Positions 51,801 to 63,879 of a stretch of 64,000 bases of DNA are shown here, piece by piece. The notes under the pieces are model-generated. The model was not told the DNA's origin. It saw nothing but the letters and a program-made list of their open reading frames with translations, and ran no database searches. Made by a program: the position numbers and the translations under genes. Each line of letters starts with the position of its first letter. The first letter of the stretch is position 1. The DNA is from Dromaius novaehollandiae (taxonomy: Eukaryota; Chordata; Aves; Casuariiformes; Dromaiidae), in the NCBI RefSeq assembly GCF_036370855.1, contig NC_088099.1, positions 17,265,501 through 17,329,500 of the forward strand. The letters are read 5' to 3'.

Positions 51801-51861
51801 GTGTGTGTGTGCACGCACATGTGTGTGTGTGTGTGCGCGTGTGTGCGCGTGTGTGTGCGCG
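51801..51861. repeat. 61-bp alternating purine-pyrimidine (GT/GC) tract, Z-DNA-prone
   Basis: Every step from 51801 to 51861 alternates purine and pyrimidine, mixing GT, GC, AC and one AT. It includes several GCGC steps, the most favourable for left-handed DNA. It ends in a short G run. Confidence 0.93.
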
Positions 51862-51864
51862 GGG

Positions 51865-54800
51865 GCTTCATGCCAGGTGGCAGCCAGAGGACCAGGATTG
51901 AGGCATTTTTTCTTAGGACTTTTTGTGTCAGGCCCTTGGGCTGCTGGGGTTGGGAGGGAGTGCCAGAGAAAGAAGAGGTGAAAGCTCTGGAAAGCACAGT
52001 AAGATCTCAGAAGTTTAACCTGAACCTTCTCAAACCATACAAACTTGGCAGGTCAAATTTCCAAGTTCATCTGGCTGAAACAGTGCAGAATCAAAGGAAA
52101 AGAAATCTCCTTTTCACTTGTTTCCAGGTGGAACGAGATAACTTGTTCTGGCAGACTTTCAGCGTCCCAGAAACGTGTAACGCTCCGTGCCAAAGTGCAT
52201 GCCCCTACCCTCTGGGGGAGAGCTCAGCATCTGCAATAAACCTGCGCAGCCTGAAACATGCCCAGAACAAGAAGATGCTTCTCAAAAGAAGCTGGACAGG
52301 TCTCACCATTGCCTTCAGCAGCTGCAGATCAGCCAGATGATTTAATGAGGGACTTCAATATATGTTCTGCTTCCAAAACGACAGAGCCCCTTTGCTGTTC
52401 AAAAGGCAGCAAGCAACCTAGGGGGAAAAAAAATGTTTGCAAATATGAGTCTTTCCTTCAAACTATGATTTACGCTGCTTTCAGTCTCAGCTGGTATTGT
52501 TTTGACACATACATGTGCCTGTTTAACATGTTAATTAAATGGCTTGTGCCACACAAGAGCTGGCCCCCTTTAGCACTTACTTAACAGTTCCCAGTGGAGC
52601 CAGTGTCTGTGCCCGGTGCGTGGCCCAGCGGAGCACTCCTCGAGCTGCCGCCTGCCGTCCGGCATGGTACCGCGGGGCGAGGGGCACCGAGCTGGACTCA
52701 CAGCGGCTGCCAGGGCCCTTCAGCTTCTCTGAGAAATGCCTAGTACAGCAGAAAACGAGAACTGAAGCAGAAATCCAGGGAAAAACGAATTCCTCAGTAA
52801 TATACTGGAAAAGCAGTTCACGTATGGGATGTTTAGCAATGCTGAGAATCATTTACACTTTCACACACAATAAAATATTATGATGATTTATTACATGAGG
52901 AACCTTTTGATTATGTTTAATGAGCTTCCATTATATCAGTTTATTAGAAGAGAGACAGTTCTCATTAAAATCATTTGGAGAGTTATACTACAAATGTTAT
53001 TAGACATATTTCGGGATATAATAGTCTCATCTATGAAAAAGACAGTATATGCCTGAACGTGAAAAGTACAAAGACCGTTTTAAACGTGCAGACAGTAACA
53101 GCCAGCAATAGCTTAATTTTCCAAACTGGAACTTTAGCCGGGGTCAGTGCATGTTTTCAAGTCCTGCTCTACTTCTGTGAGTAGTCTTGTTTTCATAATA
53201 AGAAATACATTAGGTAAGGTTTGGGAATAAAAGGATCTCAGTTGCGACAGAACTAAGAAAAACTGGGTCTTAGTAGATGCTAAATCAATTCCGCAGAATG
53301 AAAATAAATGATGGAAGGGTTTTTGTCCCTGAGAAGCAGAGTGACAGTTTTGCACTCAGTTTCCAGAGCACCTTGGGCTTCTCTCAGAATGATTTATTCT
53401 TTACTTTACTTTGTATTTATTAAACAGTTTGTGTGATGCATTAAGAAAGCTGGAAACAGCAGAAAAATCCATTTTCCTCATGTACTGCAGATCACCAGCT
53501 ACATGAAAACCCTGGAATACACCATCACCAGAGCAAGGGTTAGTGTCAAACACACATTTATTTCCTGTGTTACACAAGAAGGGCGAACTTACTGAAATGT
53601 TTGTGTATTTATGTTGGACAGGACAGCCTGAAAACTCTGCTTAATGACATTAGAGGAATTTAATGTAATTTAAAGCTACTCTTTATCACTAATCTCATCA
53701 TAAAATGTTGTGGGCTTTTTATACTTCCCAAACTCCCACTGACTTCATTATCCATTGATATCAACAGGAATTTTGAGAGCTCTGTGTTTGCAGCATTGTG
53801 CCTGACATTTTAATGAGCCAAAGTACAGGATTTGAGCAGTACTGAATACCTCTGCCTCCCCAGATTACCACCGATTTGGGGGCAGGGGGAGCAGAGAGAG
53901 AAAGACAGAGAGAGGGAGGAGTTAAAAAAAAATAAAACAACCTTTTTTGCCTAGTTTTACACTGACTGGAGTTGGGAGAGCCATCAGGAGGCAACAGGAT
54001 TGGATCCAAGTCTTGAAATTTTCCTTCACAACGCCTGTAGAAGCCATAGCCTGGAAAGGGCCTGAGTAAAGCATGAGGTGAAAAATTGTGCTTCACCTGT
54101 ACTATGAATAAAAAAGTAGTGGTGGAACAGATGTGCTCTGTCCCTGGTGTTCACTCTAGCTGCAATCCTAGGAATTACAGCTTGGCTCGTGAATACCTGG
54201 CCCATGGACACTCCCAGTGTGTTGTATGGAAAATATATTTCTAGATGTGCTTTACTGCCTCATAACATTTTTTTTTCCTAATAAAAGTACTTGCTCCATT
54301 TAAATCACTGAGTGTTTGGTCATTGGCTTTATCGGTAAAATAAATAAATAAATATACTGGATATTTGTACTATGTTTTTAGACATTCACCTTGCAGTACA
54401 GCTTGGAGCACCTGAAGTTGAGCACCTGAGTTGCCTGCATGCTTCCAGGAGCACAAATTGTGCCTAAAGTGTGACCCAGAGCATCCAAGATAGGTGTTGA
54501 AAGGTAAGAGGTGCAAATCCACCTTGCCTGTATCAATTTGAGTAGGTTTTTTTCCGTTTTGAAGATAGTTCGGTTGCTGTGCTGACCTACCGCTGCTGAG
54601 GCTCACAGTGCTAGGACACCTTCCATCTGGCAGTGCAGTGCAAGGTGAACTGACAGTGCTGGAGGATGGACCTCTCAGTACAGCAGCATATGTGTCTCCT
54701 ACCTGCCTAAGATGGTCCAGCCACTGCTGGGAAAAGCCTTCAATAAGATGATGTCATTCCATCCATGGAGAGGATGGGGTCCTGCCAGACCTTAGTCTCT

Positions 54801-55405
54801 GTCGAGCCCAGGAAAAATAGTGCTAATTCAATTTTTATGTGACTGATCCCATTGTAGATCCTTTTTCCTTTTGGAAATGCACAAGGCCCATTTGCCTCAT
54901 TTCCCAGAGATCAATCAACTGCCATGGGATAGGAGAAATATTTTGTCGCTATCACCCTGGCTGAGTTTGAATTTGATTTCCAGGAAGAATACAGCATGCA
55001 ATGAAATCACCTTGCCACTGCTGCATGCCGCTAATAAGCTGCAGGTGATACTTGACCATTGCTAACTATCCCATTTTATGTCCTCTCAGCTGTGCTCAAG
55101 AAAACCCACACAAAGTAGGACATTATATCTCCTCCGTTGCACAAACCTATCATAGAAAAATTCCTTTACCAATGAAAGAAAAAAGTCTTGTCACCTAATT
55201 TTGTACTCAGTTGCTTCTGATGGGAATTTTAAGCAAGGTCGTGAATACAAGTTTTGCTTTTCTACAGAACAGCAAACCTCAGAGTAAAAGATGGGTAGAT
55301 GAACTAGCTCATCTCATCTGTTTGTCCTGTGCTGGACTATTCCTACAGTATATGGCTGTGCTTTTCTTTTTATATCCAGAGCAGATTTACATATGCCACG
55401 GGGAC
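51865..55405. other. Intergenic sequence, no gene recognised
   Basis: A short CpG-rich patch lies at about 52595-52700. AT-rich, repeat-free sequence at 52850-53010 resembles conserved non-coding DNA. A GA-rich simple stretch lies near 53890-53920 and a short (AAAT)n repeat at 54337-54354. Frames reach 179 codons (starting in the GT tract) without motifs. Confidence 0.6.
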
Positions 55406-55409
55406 TTCC

Positions 55410-56075
55410 ACCACCCACCTTGGGAAACTCCACCGTTTTCTGGTATGTCGCATCATTCAGAACACTGTGTCCTGGGATAAAACAGTTTTTCCTGCCTGTA
55501 AATTCATCCCATTACATGTAATCTTATCCCAAATGAGCCATCCTTGCTGTTTATAGCCTTCAAATACTTGCAGAGGGTTATCATATCCTCCTCCCTTAGT
55601 CATCATTTGGACAGGTTGTTTATGCTGAATTCTTTCAGGCTTTCCTCATGCAGTTGTTGCCTCCCACCTCTCATTTGTGTTGGTGGTGTTCGAAAGCTCT
55701 CCAGTCTGGCTGCATTACTCTGGTCCTGAGGTGCACAGAAATGATTGCAGTTGTCCAGGTGCAGGCCCAGCAAAGGCCTACTGCGCAGCCCTAGCACAGC
55801 CTCACTCTCCGATGTGACACCTCTGTGGGCAGCCCCAAACCACACCGCCTTGTCCTGTTCCACATTGCAGCAACGGCTGGTAATGAACTCACCTGCTGTC
55901 ACTGTTCTGCTTCCCAGGTTTCTCTGTCCTATTGACTAGCAGTCTTTTGGATTATTTCCCCCAAATGTATTAACTTCAATTTTCCCAGGCTCAGAGTAAT
56001 TCTGTTATTTCCTGCTCATACTTCTAACTTCTCTAGCTTTCCCCATATTATTGCTACATGCTCCCTCATTTGCTT
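55410..56075 (-). mobile_element. Degraded CR1/L3-type LINE fragment (antisense)
   Basis: The + strand shows, in order, the characteristic antisense landmarks of a CR1-family 3' region. These are a GGTTATCATATCCTCCTC segment, GAATTCTTTCAGGCTTTCCTCATGCA, a CTCCAGTCTGGCTGCATTACTC segment, GTCCAGGTGCAGGCCCAGCAAAGG and finally CCCCAAATGTATTAACTTCAATTTT. CR1 is the dominant LINE clade of birds and other reptiles, but this copy is far from the young chicken consensus and no 3' octamer repeats were found. The LINE runs on the minus strand; the borders are approximate. Confidence 0.7.
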
Positions 56076-56079
56076 TAGA

Positions 56080-59000
56080 TTGATTGGGCCAAATTACAGA
56101 GAAAGCAGAGATGAGCCAGGATGCATATAGAGGAACTCTGCCACCAATTTTGCAAAGAAATCACCCAATCCATGAGGTCCCCCCTCTTGCAGGTTACACT
56201 GACAACTGAGTTAACAAATGGCCTTTCTTTTTCAAGCCTACCTGGTTAGAAGGCAGAGTCTGTAGCAGTTGCCAGCTGACCCACGGGGTCGCGGCAGCTT
56301 GCAGATTTCTAACTCCTACAGTGACCTGCAAGGTGCCCCTTGGTCCTCAGGGGGAGGTCAACAGGCTTTATTTTTTAAGGAGTTATTTTAGGTTAGACAA
56401 AAAAACCGAATGTGTCCTGATTTTCGGATATCAAGTGCTTATACTTCCCATCAGTGATTTTGGCCATCATGCTAGCTGACGAATGGAGTTCTAGGCCTGA
56501 TTTGACTGAGAGCAGAAATGCTCAGCACCATTGATTTTCATCTTTGAAATTGCCTTTGTGGAGGCGACTGAATTCAGCACCTATTTTTGGGACTCTCTGC
56601 ATGCATGTGTGTGCCTGTGTTTTGGAGACAGAATGGGCAGAGGAGTATCCGTATACCAGGAGAGCACAAGGAATGAAGGGGTGATGAAACCTGTCGCTGG
56701 AAACCTGTGGTCTTCCTTGGGAGCGAGGAAGCCTGTGCTTTAGCCAGCAAGACATTGCACATTTTGCCTCTTCAGAAATAGCCTGAATTGTCTCACACCT
56801 ACACGAGCTGCTTTCCAGGAGGCGACTTGCTTTTGTGAATCCAACTATTTAATCAAAATGGGCTTTAGTTTTGTTTTAGTTCTTTATGTAAAAGTTACTC
56901 CTGGTTCATGAACACTTTCACTGGCTGTTCATGGCCTTTCATCATTGCATCTCTCACTTCCTCGGGGCTTTTTCCCACTTGACGACTGAGGCATCATGTC
57001 TGCCGACACGATGTGAGCATTCTTAATTTCACTGCCTTGAGCTTTTAGAAAAAGGGCCCTTTAGCAGGAAACGGTTTACCTTTCACTAGACGGCAAATGA
57101 TCCTGCAAACTAATATTTACTAAGTCGCACTTAATCCGTGGAATGTTCCATAGTACCCAGATGTCCAACACCTGGACAGGCAGGGCCAGGTCTGCAGAGC
57201 TACCAAAGCAATGTGACCCACAGACCTTTAATACCTAGTGTTTAAGTGCCTGGTACATGATATAGGTGTCAGGTACCCACAGTCCTCTTACATTAACCTG
57301 GCTCCCTCCACCCCTCACTGCTGCCCCAGCAGGCCAGCATCAAATCACTAGGAAGTAGACCTGGAAAGCAAAGGCTGTGTGGCCTCTCAGTCCAGTTAGC
57401 AAACCCCAGTCTCCTAACAGCTGTAACTATGGTGTTACTGGCTAAAGGCAAGCTAGCGCTGCCTCTGCCTCCTTCAGCTCTGCTTTGGTACAAGAGCAGC
57501 TTGGGCCACTGTGCCTTGTGTAAAGGTTGATAGTGGAGCCTTCAGTACCTTGGACCCCTTCAGGGAGGGCAGGAGGACCCCTAAGTGGGAGGGTGAGGAG
57601 CCCTGATGCAACGGCGTGTTCAGGGCAGGCCTTGCAGAGAGCCCTGGCTTACTGGAAAAACTTAAGCACCTCCAGCCTTCAAAGGTGGGATTCCTCTCTC
57701 CTACCTTGGACATCCATAGCAGAGCTCGACAGCCCAGGCTCCTTTACAGCCAGTGGGGAGAAAGAAGAACCTTCTGGGTACAGTTGATCTGATTTGATTT
57801 ATTGGCGCCTTCTGCATAAGTTGAATCCTAGACTCCACCAGCTGAACTGAGTGGAGCTGTGCTGACTATAAATATAACCTGTGGTGTTTGCTCCCCCCAA
57901 ATCTCTTCTACTTTACCCACAGGTGCTAACCTATGTGGAGTCATGATATGACGTCAGGTGCGGGCACCTCTGGAAATCAGAAGGCTGAAAAGGGACGAAA
58001 GTAAGAGCTGGGAGGCAGGGCACCACATGTGGTGATGGTAACGAAGCCAAATGTAGTTAGTTACTTCCCTCAGCTTAGTCATTCCTGCGTCACTTCCCCC
58101 CCTCTGTGGGCAAGTGCAAGAGCTGAGGAACTAGGGGGTCTTCAACTTTAATAAGTACTACAATAAGTGAGGAAGGGAGGCTTTGAAGCATGTAGCCCTT
58201 CTGGCCATCAGGTTGTCTGTCCTTACCCCAGCACCAGAATGAGGGGAAACAGCCCAGGGTCATCCCAGCTGGTGGGCTGGGAGCCAGTGCAAGTCCCCTG
58301 ATGTCAGTGCAGCACTGAGATCAAGCTAACAAAGCCAAGGCTTACGAGCTCAGGTGCAACGGCAGGCAAATGCATCAGTGCTGCAGTTAGATCCATATTG
58401 CTAAGTGTTGTGCAGTGCTGGGCTGCATCCTGTGGTGTTACCACCTCAGGTGTCTGTGGGCTAGGACAGCTCTGCTGCTGCCTGTTTCAGAGTGTAGATG
58501 GCTCATAACTACTACTTGCTTCAGGCCAAATAGGCAAGGCCCACCTGCTTCTGCTTTCAATATATACATTAAGAAATGTCATGACTAAGTCAGAGCAAGT
58601 GAGAGAGAAGAACAACCAAGCCTGGGTTTTGGTCACCCATTTGGATCTATGCCTTGGAAATGAGCAAACCACCGACAGCCATTCAGCACCTACTGCTTCC
58701 TTTGGCATGAATAGCTCCACCTGAACCACACACAGCCCCAGCCCTCCCAGGGCTGCCCAAACCCCCAGTGCTCCCTCTTTGCCACATTTGCCTTCCACTG
58801 CTGCTCACTCTCACATTTGTCCATTTTCAGCCTTCAGATTTCCAGAGATGCTCTGGCCTGCACCTCATTACCTCCACCAAGAAGAGGTTTTGGGGGCGCA
58901 AGCTGCTCTTCTGTGTATGCCTGCGATTGCTTGATGTTTTAGAGGGAAGGTGTCGAACGTGGTCAGCCTTTGAACTGAGGGGTCTCAGTTTAACCCAGTT

Positions 59001-59500
59001 TCCCTTTGTCAGTTACCATGTCCTCGACAAACGTTGCTCACTTCTTACTTGATGATTGAGACCTCCTGCCTGCTTCTCTTAGGTATTAAAATGTGTCTTA
59101 CAGTTTGAAACTGTTGTGGTCTCAAGAATGCTTTCAAGAAAAGTGATGTATGCAGGTGAAAACACACACTGACACCAGTGCAATGGTGCTGCTGTTGGTT
59201 AGCCCATTTAGCCCTTTCTAACAGTTTTGCATTGCAAGGTAGAAAGCACTTGAGTATTCAGCACATCAAGTGCTTAAAAGTAATAGCTTTTTGTGTGTGC
59301 AATGGTGGTGGGGGTTTCTCTGCAAACTCCTGTGCTATGATCTGGCTGAACATTTCAGCAGTGGAATAAAAGACCCTCTCCAACTTTTTCTGTCCCTAAA
59401 CACCCAAATAAGGATGTATGTATGCAGAACAAGTACTGTTTTAAAACTGAGCACCAAAAGCTAGCAGGTGTTTGCTCCTCTCTTTTCATAACCTAAGCGT
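56080..59500. other. Intergenic sequence, no gene recognised
   Basis: No exon, RNA gene or transposon recognised. A palindromic CRE lies at 57949. Composition is moderate in GC, and frames are at most 103 codons and without motifs. Confidence 0.6.
57949..57956. promoter_or_regulatory. Perfect palindromic CRE (TGACGTCA)
   Basis: The full 8-bp CREB/ATF palindrome. It is an isolated match outside a CpG island, so its use is unknown. Confidence 0.4.
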
Positions 59501-59519
59501 AGTTACCGTTTCCTGCCAA

Positions 59520-60540
59520 TTTCAAAGGCGAGAGACCACAGCAGTGGCGCAGAACGGAGCAGCTGGGGGTGGCCGCAGGACAGGGGCGTGGAGGGGGGAC
59601 CTCGCTCCGGCTGCGCGGCAAGGGGAGCACTGCCAGCAGGGCGAGTGGGCGACCTTGACAGCTCTCATCGCGCAACGTGGAGGGAGGAGGAAATGTTAGC
59701 AAGCTAGCAAATTCAAAGTGAACCGGCTGGGGGCCAGAGCGCCGTATCTGATCCGTGCCAGCTGCAAGCCACTGCTGATCTAGTCAACGTGCCAATTATT
59801 TTGCTAGAGTAGGCAAGAAAGAGCCACTAGAAACGTGTGTGTGTTCACAGCCAGTGGGGCTAGGGGAGGGCACTGTGGATCTACAGCAATGCCATAGGCA
59901 TGCACCCCCCGCAACTGACCCACATTCGCCACGTCAGTTCTCTAAAGCCTGGCATCTGCGGCGTGCTCAGCGTACAGCTGCAGCCTGAGTGACACAAACT
60001 CCCAGTTACCAAGAGGGCGCGAGAGCGCGTGTGCACGTGCCCCCATGCCTCCACCCGGCCCAGGCCAGGGAACGTCATAAAAAGAGCCTGCATCTACCGG
60101 GAGCCATTCCCTGAGCTCCTGCTGGGCCAGCTTGCTTAGACCTAGCTACTGGGCAACGACACAGCTGGGAAGATGTCACACCCCAGAGCTGCCCCTCTGC
60201 TGAGACAGCACAAGCTGAAACACCAGTGCCAGCACGGTGCTCTCGCTGCTCTCATGTGCCCAAGGCAGGGAAGCTGGACTGTGCTCTCCAAGGCTTCCCA
60301 CAGCCATCGGAAACGCCATCGGGACGCCCAGTGGCAGCGGCGAGGGGCTCAGCACTGGTGGCACCATCGCTGGATGTGACGGGGGAGGCTGCTCCAAGTG
60401 GTTTTGAAGATGGCCCTTGCGATGCAGTAATGCCGCTTCTTAGCGACGTGCCACCAGTGCGTGGCAGCCCGTGCCCTGGAGTGGGACTTGTCTCCCAGCC
60501 CCGGCTAAGCCGAAGCTGTGAGTATTGCAGCTGAGGCCAA
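59520..60540. other. GC-rich sequence left of the main CpG island
   Basis: CpG-enriched patches at about 59525-59690 and 60250-60500, plus an alternating GCGCGTGTGCACGTGC run near 60022-60040. No exon supported. It may form the shore of the island at 60.9 kb. Confidence 0.5.
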
Positions 60541-60929
60541 ATTACAGCAGAAACGAGCAGCCACCTTGCACAAGCAGCAGCTAGCTGGCTCCAGGAACGT
60601 TTCCTAAGTATTCCCTTAAGTATCTGATTTTTTTGTACAGTAAATGATTGATGCCGAGCCTGCATACTGAATAATACAGCAGAGCCTATCGTCCGGATTG
60701 CATCCATGACATAATCCTACCGCAAGGTATAGCTTTAGGTCCACAACTACAGCGCAGCAGATGCACTTTAAGCCTAAACATGAAACGTTACAGCCTCCAC
60801 CGTGGCAAATGAAAAATATAACTATCCGCCTGCGTTTAGACCACCTTTGGCAATAAGCAGCCGCGACCGGCCAACTTTGACCAAATAAAGCAAACATCTG
60901 CAATGAGATCACGTTCAATTTTTCGGAGT

Positions 60930-61720
60930 TGCCATCACCAGCAGAACCGGCTGGCAGGCGGCGGGAGGGAGGGGGTGTCCCCGGCGCACAGCTGCCGTCC
61001 TGCCGCCATTTAGCAGCACGAGTCACCGCAAGAGCCGCCAGCGTGCGGGCGGCTGCAGGGGTCAGCGCTGCCCACGCCGCCCTGCCCCGCTCGCGGGGGC
61101 CCCGCACCGCCGCAGCTCGGGCCCTCCCGCAGCCCCCCACGGGCCCGCAAACAGCCGGGCCGCCGCGGCCCCCGGGCCGGGCCGGGCCGGGCCGGGCCGC
61201 ACCGCGCCGCGCCGCCCCGCGCCGCGCCGGGCGGGGCGGAGGTGCCACCTGCCGGCGGCGGGCCTCCATGTCAGGGGCCGCCCGACATGGCAGCGCGGCA
61301 GCCCGGGGTGCGCGGCCCAGCGCCGCCGGGCTCCAACGGGCCCCGCAGGAGCCTCTTTCAAAGGAGGGTCTAAAAATAGGGGAGCGGCGGGCGGGAGGGG
61401 TCGGCAGCCAGCCGCCAGGGCCGGGCAGCGGCACGCTCACGCTCCATCCTGGAGGTGCTTCTGGCATTTTCTAGCGGTCGCCGTTAGGTACCTGCGTGTA
61501 CCTGTGCGCCATAGGCCCACTGCGTGCGGGAGCGCAGGCCCGTGGTCACCGTCCTCGGCACCGGACAAGGCGAGCCGGGGCTCGGGGTGCCCAGTCTTAG
61601 CCCTGGCGGCGGCGCCGGGACGAGGGCACCCAGCCCTCCCGGAGGCGGCCGCTTTCGCCTCTGTGCCGCACTGAACTTGGGGCACCAGGGTTTTCACACA
61701 AGCAGCAAGTGACGTGAAGC
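60930..61720. promoter_or_regulatory. Strong promoter-like CpG island, gene unassigned
   Basis: This is the densest CpG sequence in the window, highest at 60950-61330. It contains five tandem GGGCC units (61174-61198), GCGCC repeats, an Sp1-type box GGGCGGGGCGG (61229-61239), a YY1-type core on the minus strand (reverse complement of GCCGCCATTTAG near 61003-61014), a CTTTCAAAGG word and a perfect MEF2 site CTAAAAATAG (61370-61379). No TATA box is evident apart from the MEF2 A/T core. The YY1 core, when near a start site, usually reads with the transcript, which would favour leftward transcription. No coding exon is recognised on either side, so the gene served is unknown. Confidence 0.7.
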
Positions 61721-63297
61721 CAGTGTGGTGTGAGCATGCCCGATGTCCCGGCCAGCGCGGGTGGTGACAGAGCAGGAGCACAGCAGCGTAACCGTGCTTG
61801 CTTGTGCGCGTTATTCACTGCCCATGGTGGATACGAGGCGCAGTGTTCACCAGCCATGTTTTGTGTGGTAGCCAGTTGTCTGCCCTCACGAGATCTTAGG
61901 GCCATGGCTCACATGATACAGCATGAACATTTCTGCATGAAACAAGAACAATCTCCTGGTAAATTCGAACAGCGCTGGCAGCCTTCATCCACTTTTTAAT
62001 ATAAAATGAAAACACATTTTAATCACTGTATGCTGGCATTTCCCCAAAAGGTTTCCTTGTCTCTCCCCTTCCAAGAAGACTCAATCACATAGTCCCAGCT
62101 AGCAGGAGCATGTTCTCATTAGCAAACATCCTGCCGCCTGCCTTCCTCCCTGCAAAGAGCTCAATCCCTGCTTTGCTAATGCGGCTTTAAGAGTTTTCTG
62201 ACATTTCTTAATGAGTTTGGCTAAGAAAGGGGAAGGTTTCATGTATGCCCTTCAGGAAGAAACAAAGAAATAAAAGCTCCCTCTGAGGACAGGGAGAGGA
62301 AGCCGTATCTAGAGGTGTATTTCCAGAAGTTCTACTTTCTCACTCAGCTGTTGCTGACGTGGGTCATCACGAACAAGACCTGGAAACACACTTGCTGCTA
62401 CCAGACTTTCACAGACCACTGCCTGTTCTATGTTACCATAAATAAAACAGCTGCAGTAAGATCCTCAAATACAAAAATGCATGAAATACTATATTGAAAA
62501 TAAATATTTTAAAATATTTTGAAATTTATTATCTAGCATCCCTTCTCCCAGCCCCCAGTCATCTGGAGGAATTGGCCCTGTCTGTAGACCTCTCACAGTC
62601 TGGAACAACTGAAATCACACATTATTTTTGCACTTGGTCGTAGTCTGGGAACATAAACAAGCAGAGTCTGTTGGGAAAGGTGGTATCTTATCTGACTATC
62701 TGGTATGGGCTTCTCTTAAAACTTGCCTCATAGTCTTTACATGTATTTTGAGGGCAAACTGTAGATTTTCTTCTGTGGTATGTACTCTGTCCAAACCAGC
62801 ACCAAGACTTACCTTTGGTAGCCTTGCTGAAAGAAAAAGCAAAATATTAAAAAATGTTCACAGGGAATTTTTATCTTCTAGTCAATACTCCAGCCTTCTG
62901 GGGTCTAAATCCTGCTCTGCCCTTTCTGCTCTTACGCCCTGCTGCACACGCACACACACACAGGTGCTTTGCTCCCCCTCTCATTGTACAACACCAGTAT
63001 ATGGAGGCAGCGATCCTCTGCAATTCCATTTCCTTGGATTCTGTTAAATTTTTCCCCAGTGGCCCAGGCAATCAGATCGAGCTGATGGCAGTTCCAGGGG
63101 ATCTCAGCTTTACAGGTAAATCCGGAAGTGCCCCAACTTTTCTGTTTTATGTTGTTTAGACTCTGGACTCCCAAAGTTCATTCCTATGCTCTGTTCCTGC
63201 CCTGTGTAATTTTAGCTGGTCCTTCTGTGCCTCACAGTCCTCGCTGCCTTGAGTACTGCATCGACTTCTGCAAGTCCATCTTGCAAGTCCTCATTCA

Positions 63298-63363
63298 CCC
63301 ACCAAAGCTGTGTGTTGGCAGAATACATGGCCCACCAAAGCTGTGTGTTGGCAGAATACATGG
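63298..63363. repeat. 33-bp perfect tandem duplication
   Basis: Two identical adjacent 33-bp copies, each beginning CCCACCAAAGCTGTG (63298-63330 and 63331-63363). Confidence 0.95.
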
Positions 63364-63524
63364 CCCCATCTAAATAAAAAAGCATTGCAAAAATTAAGTC
63401 CATTTTGATGGAAATTTTAGTTCCAAAGCAAAGCAGAGGTGTCTGGATAAGGTCAAAACCTTGAACAATTTTTTGTAGTTTTCCCTTTGTGAAGTGTGTT
63501 ACATTTTTTAGATTTTATTCCACT

Positions 63525-63546
63525 GGTGTGGTGTGGTGTGGTATGG
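63525..63546. repeat. (GGTGT)n simple repeat
   Basis: About four GGTGT units with one GGTAT variant. Confidence 0.9.
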
Positions 63547-63858
63547 TACAGCATGGTTCAGCTTCTGGCCTGCAGTGAAATTTTGAAAATCCTTCCTGAA
63601 ACAGAGAATCATGTTTCCCAGATTGCTAGTGAATTGCTTTGAAACAATTGAGGGGAAAAAAAAACACCTAACTGGGTGCTGAGGCACTAGCAATGGTATT
63701 TCTGAAAGAAAAAGAGCTGGCTTTGTTAAAGAAAATTCATATTTTATTTTGTGAGACTTTATTGAAACAGGGGTAGCAATCTCAGTTGGGGGAAAAAAAG
63801 TATTAGGACTAGTTTGGATTTTACTTGGGAACTACTTACATGAATGGCTTAAGTTCCT

Positions 63859-63879
63859 AAAAAAAAAAAAAAAAAAAAA
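63859..63879. repeat. Poly-A run (21 bases)
   Basis: 21 consecutive A residues. No retroposed body was identified upstream. Confidence 0.95.

Noticed and set aside
51801..52340. 179-codon frame starting with Cys-Val repeats
   Set aside because: The start is a translation of the GT/GC tract; the remainder has no family features.
30000..60000. MAP3K8 exons, expected near ZNF438 by mammalian gene order
   Set aside because: No kinase motif (HxDxKPxN, DFG) appears in the translated frames on either strand.
60929..61474. 181-codon Arg/Ala/Pro-rich + strand frame
   Set aside because: Pure by-product of the CpG island; repetitive composition and no domain.
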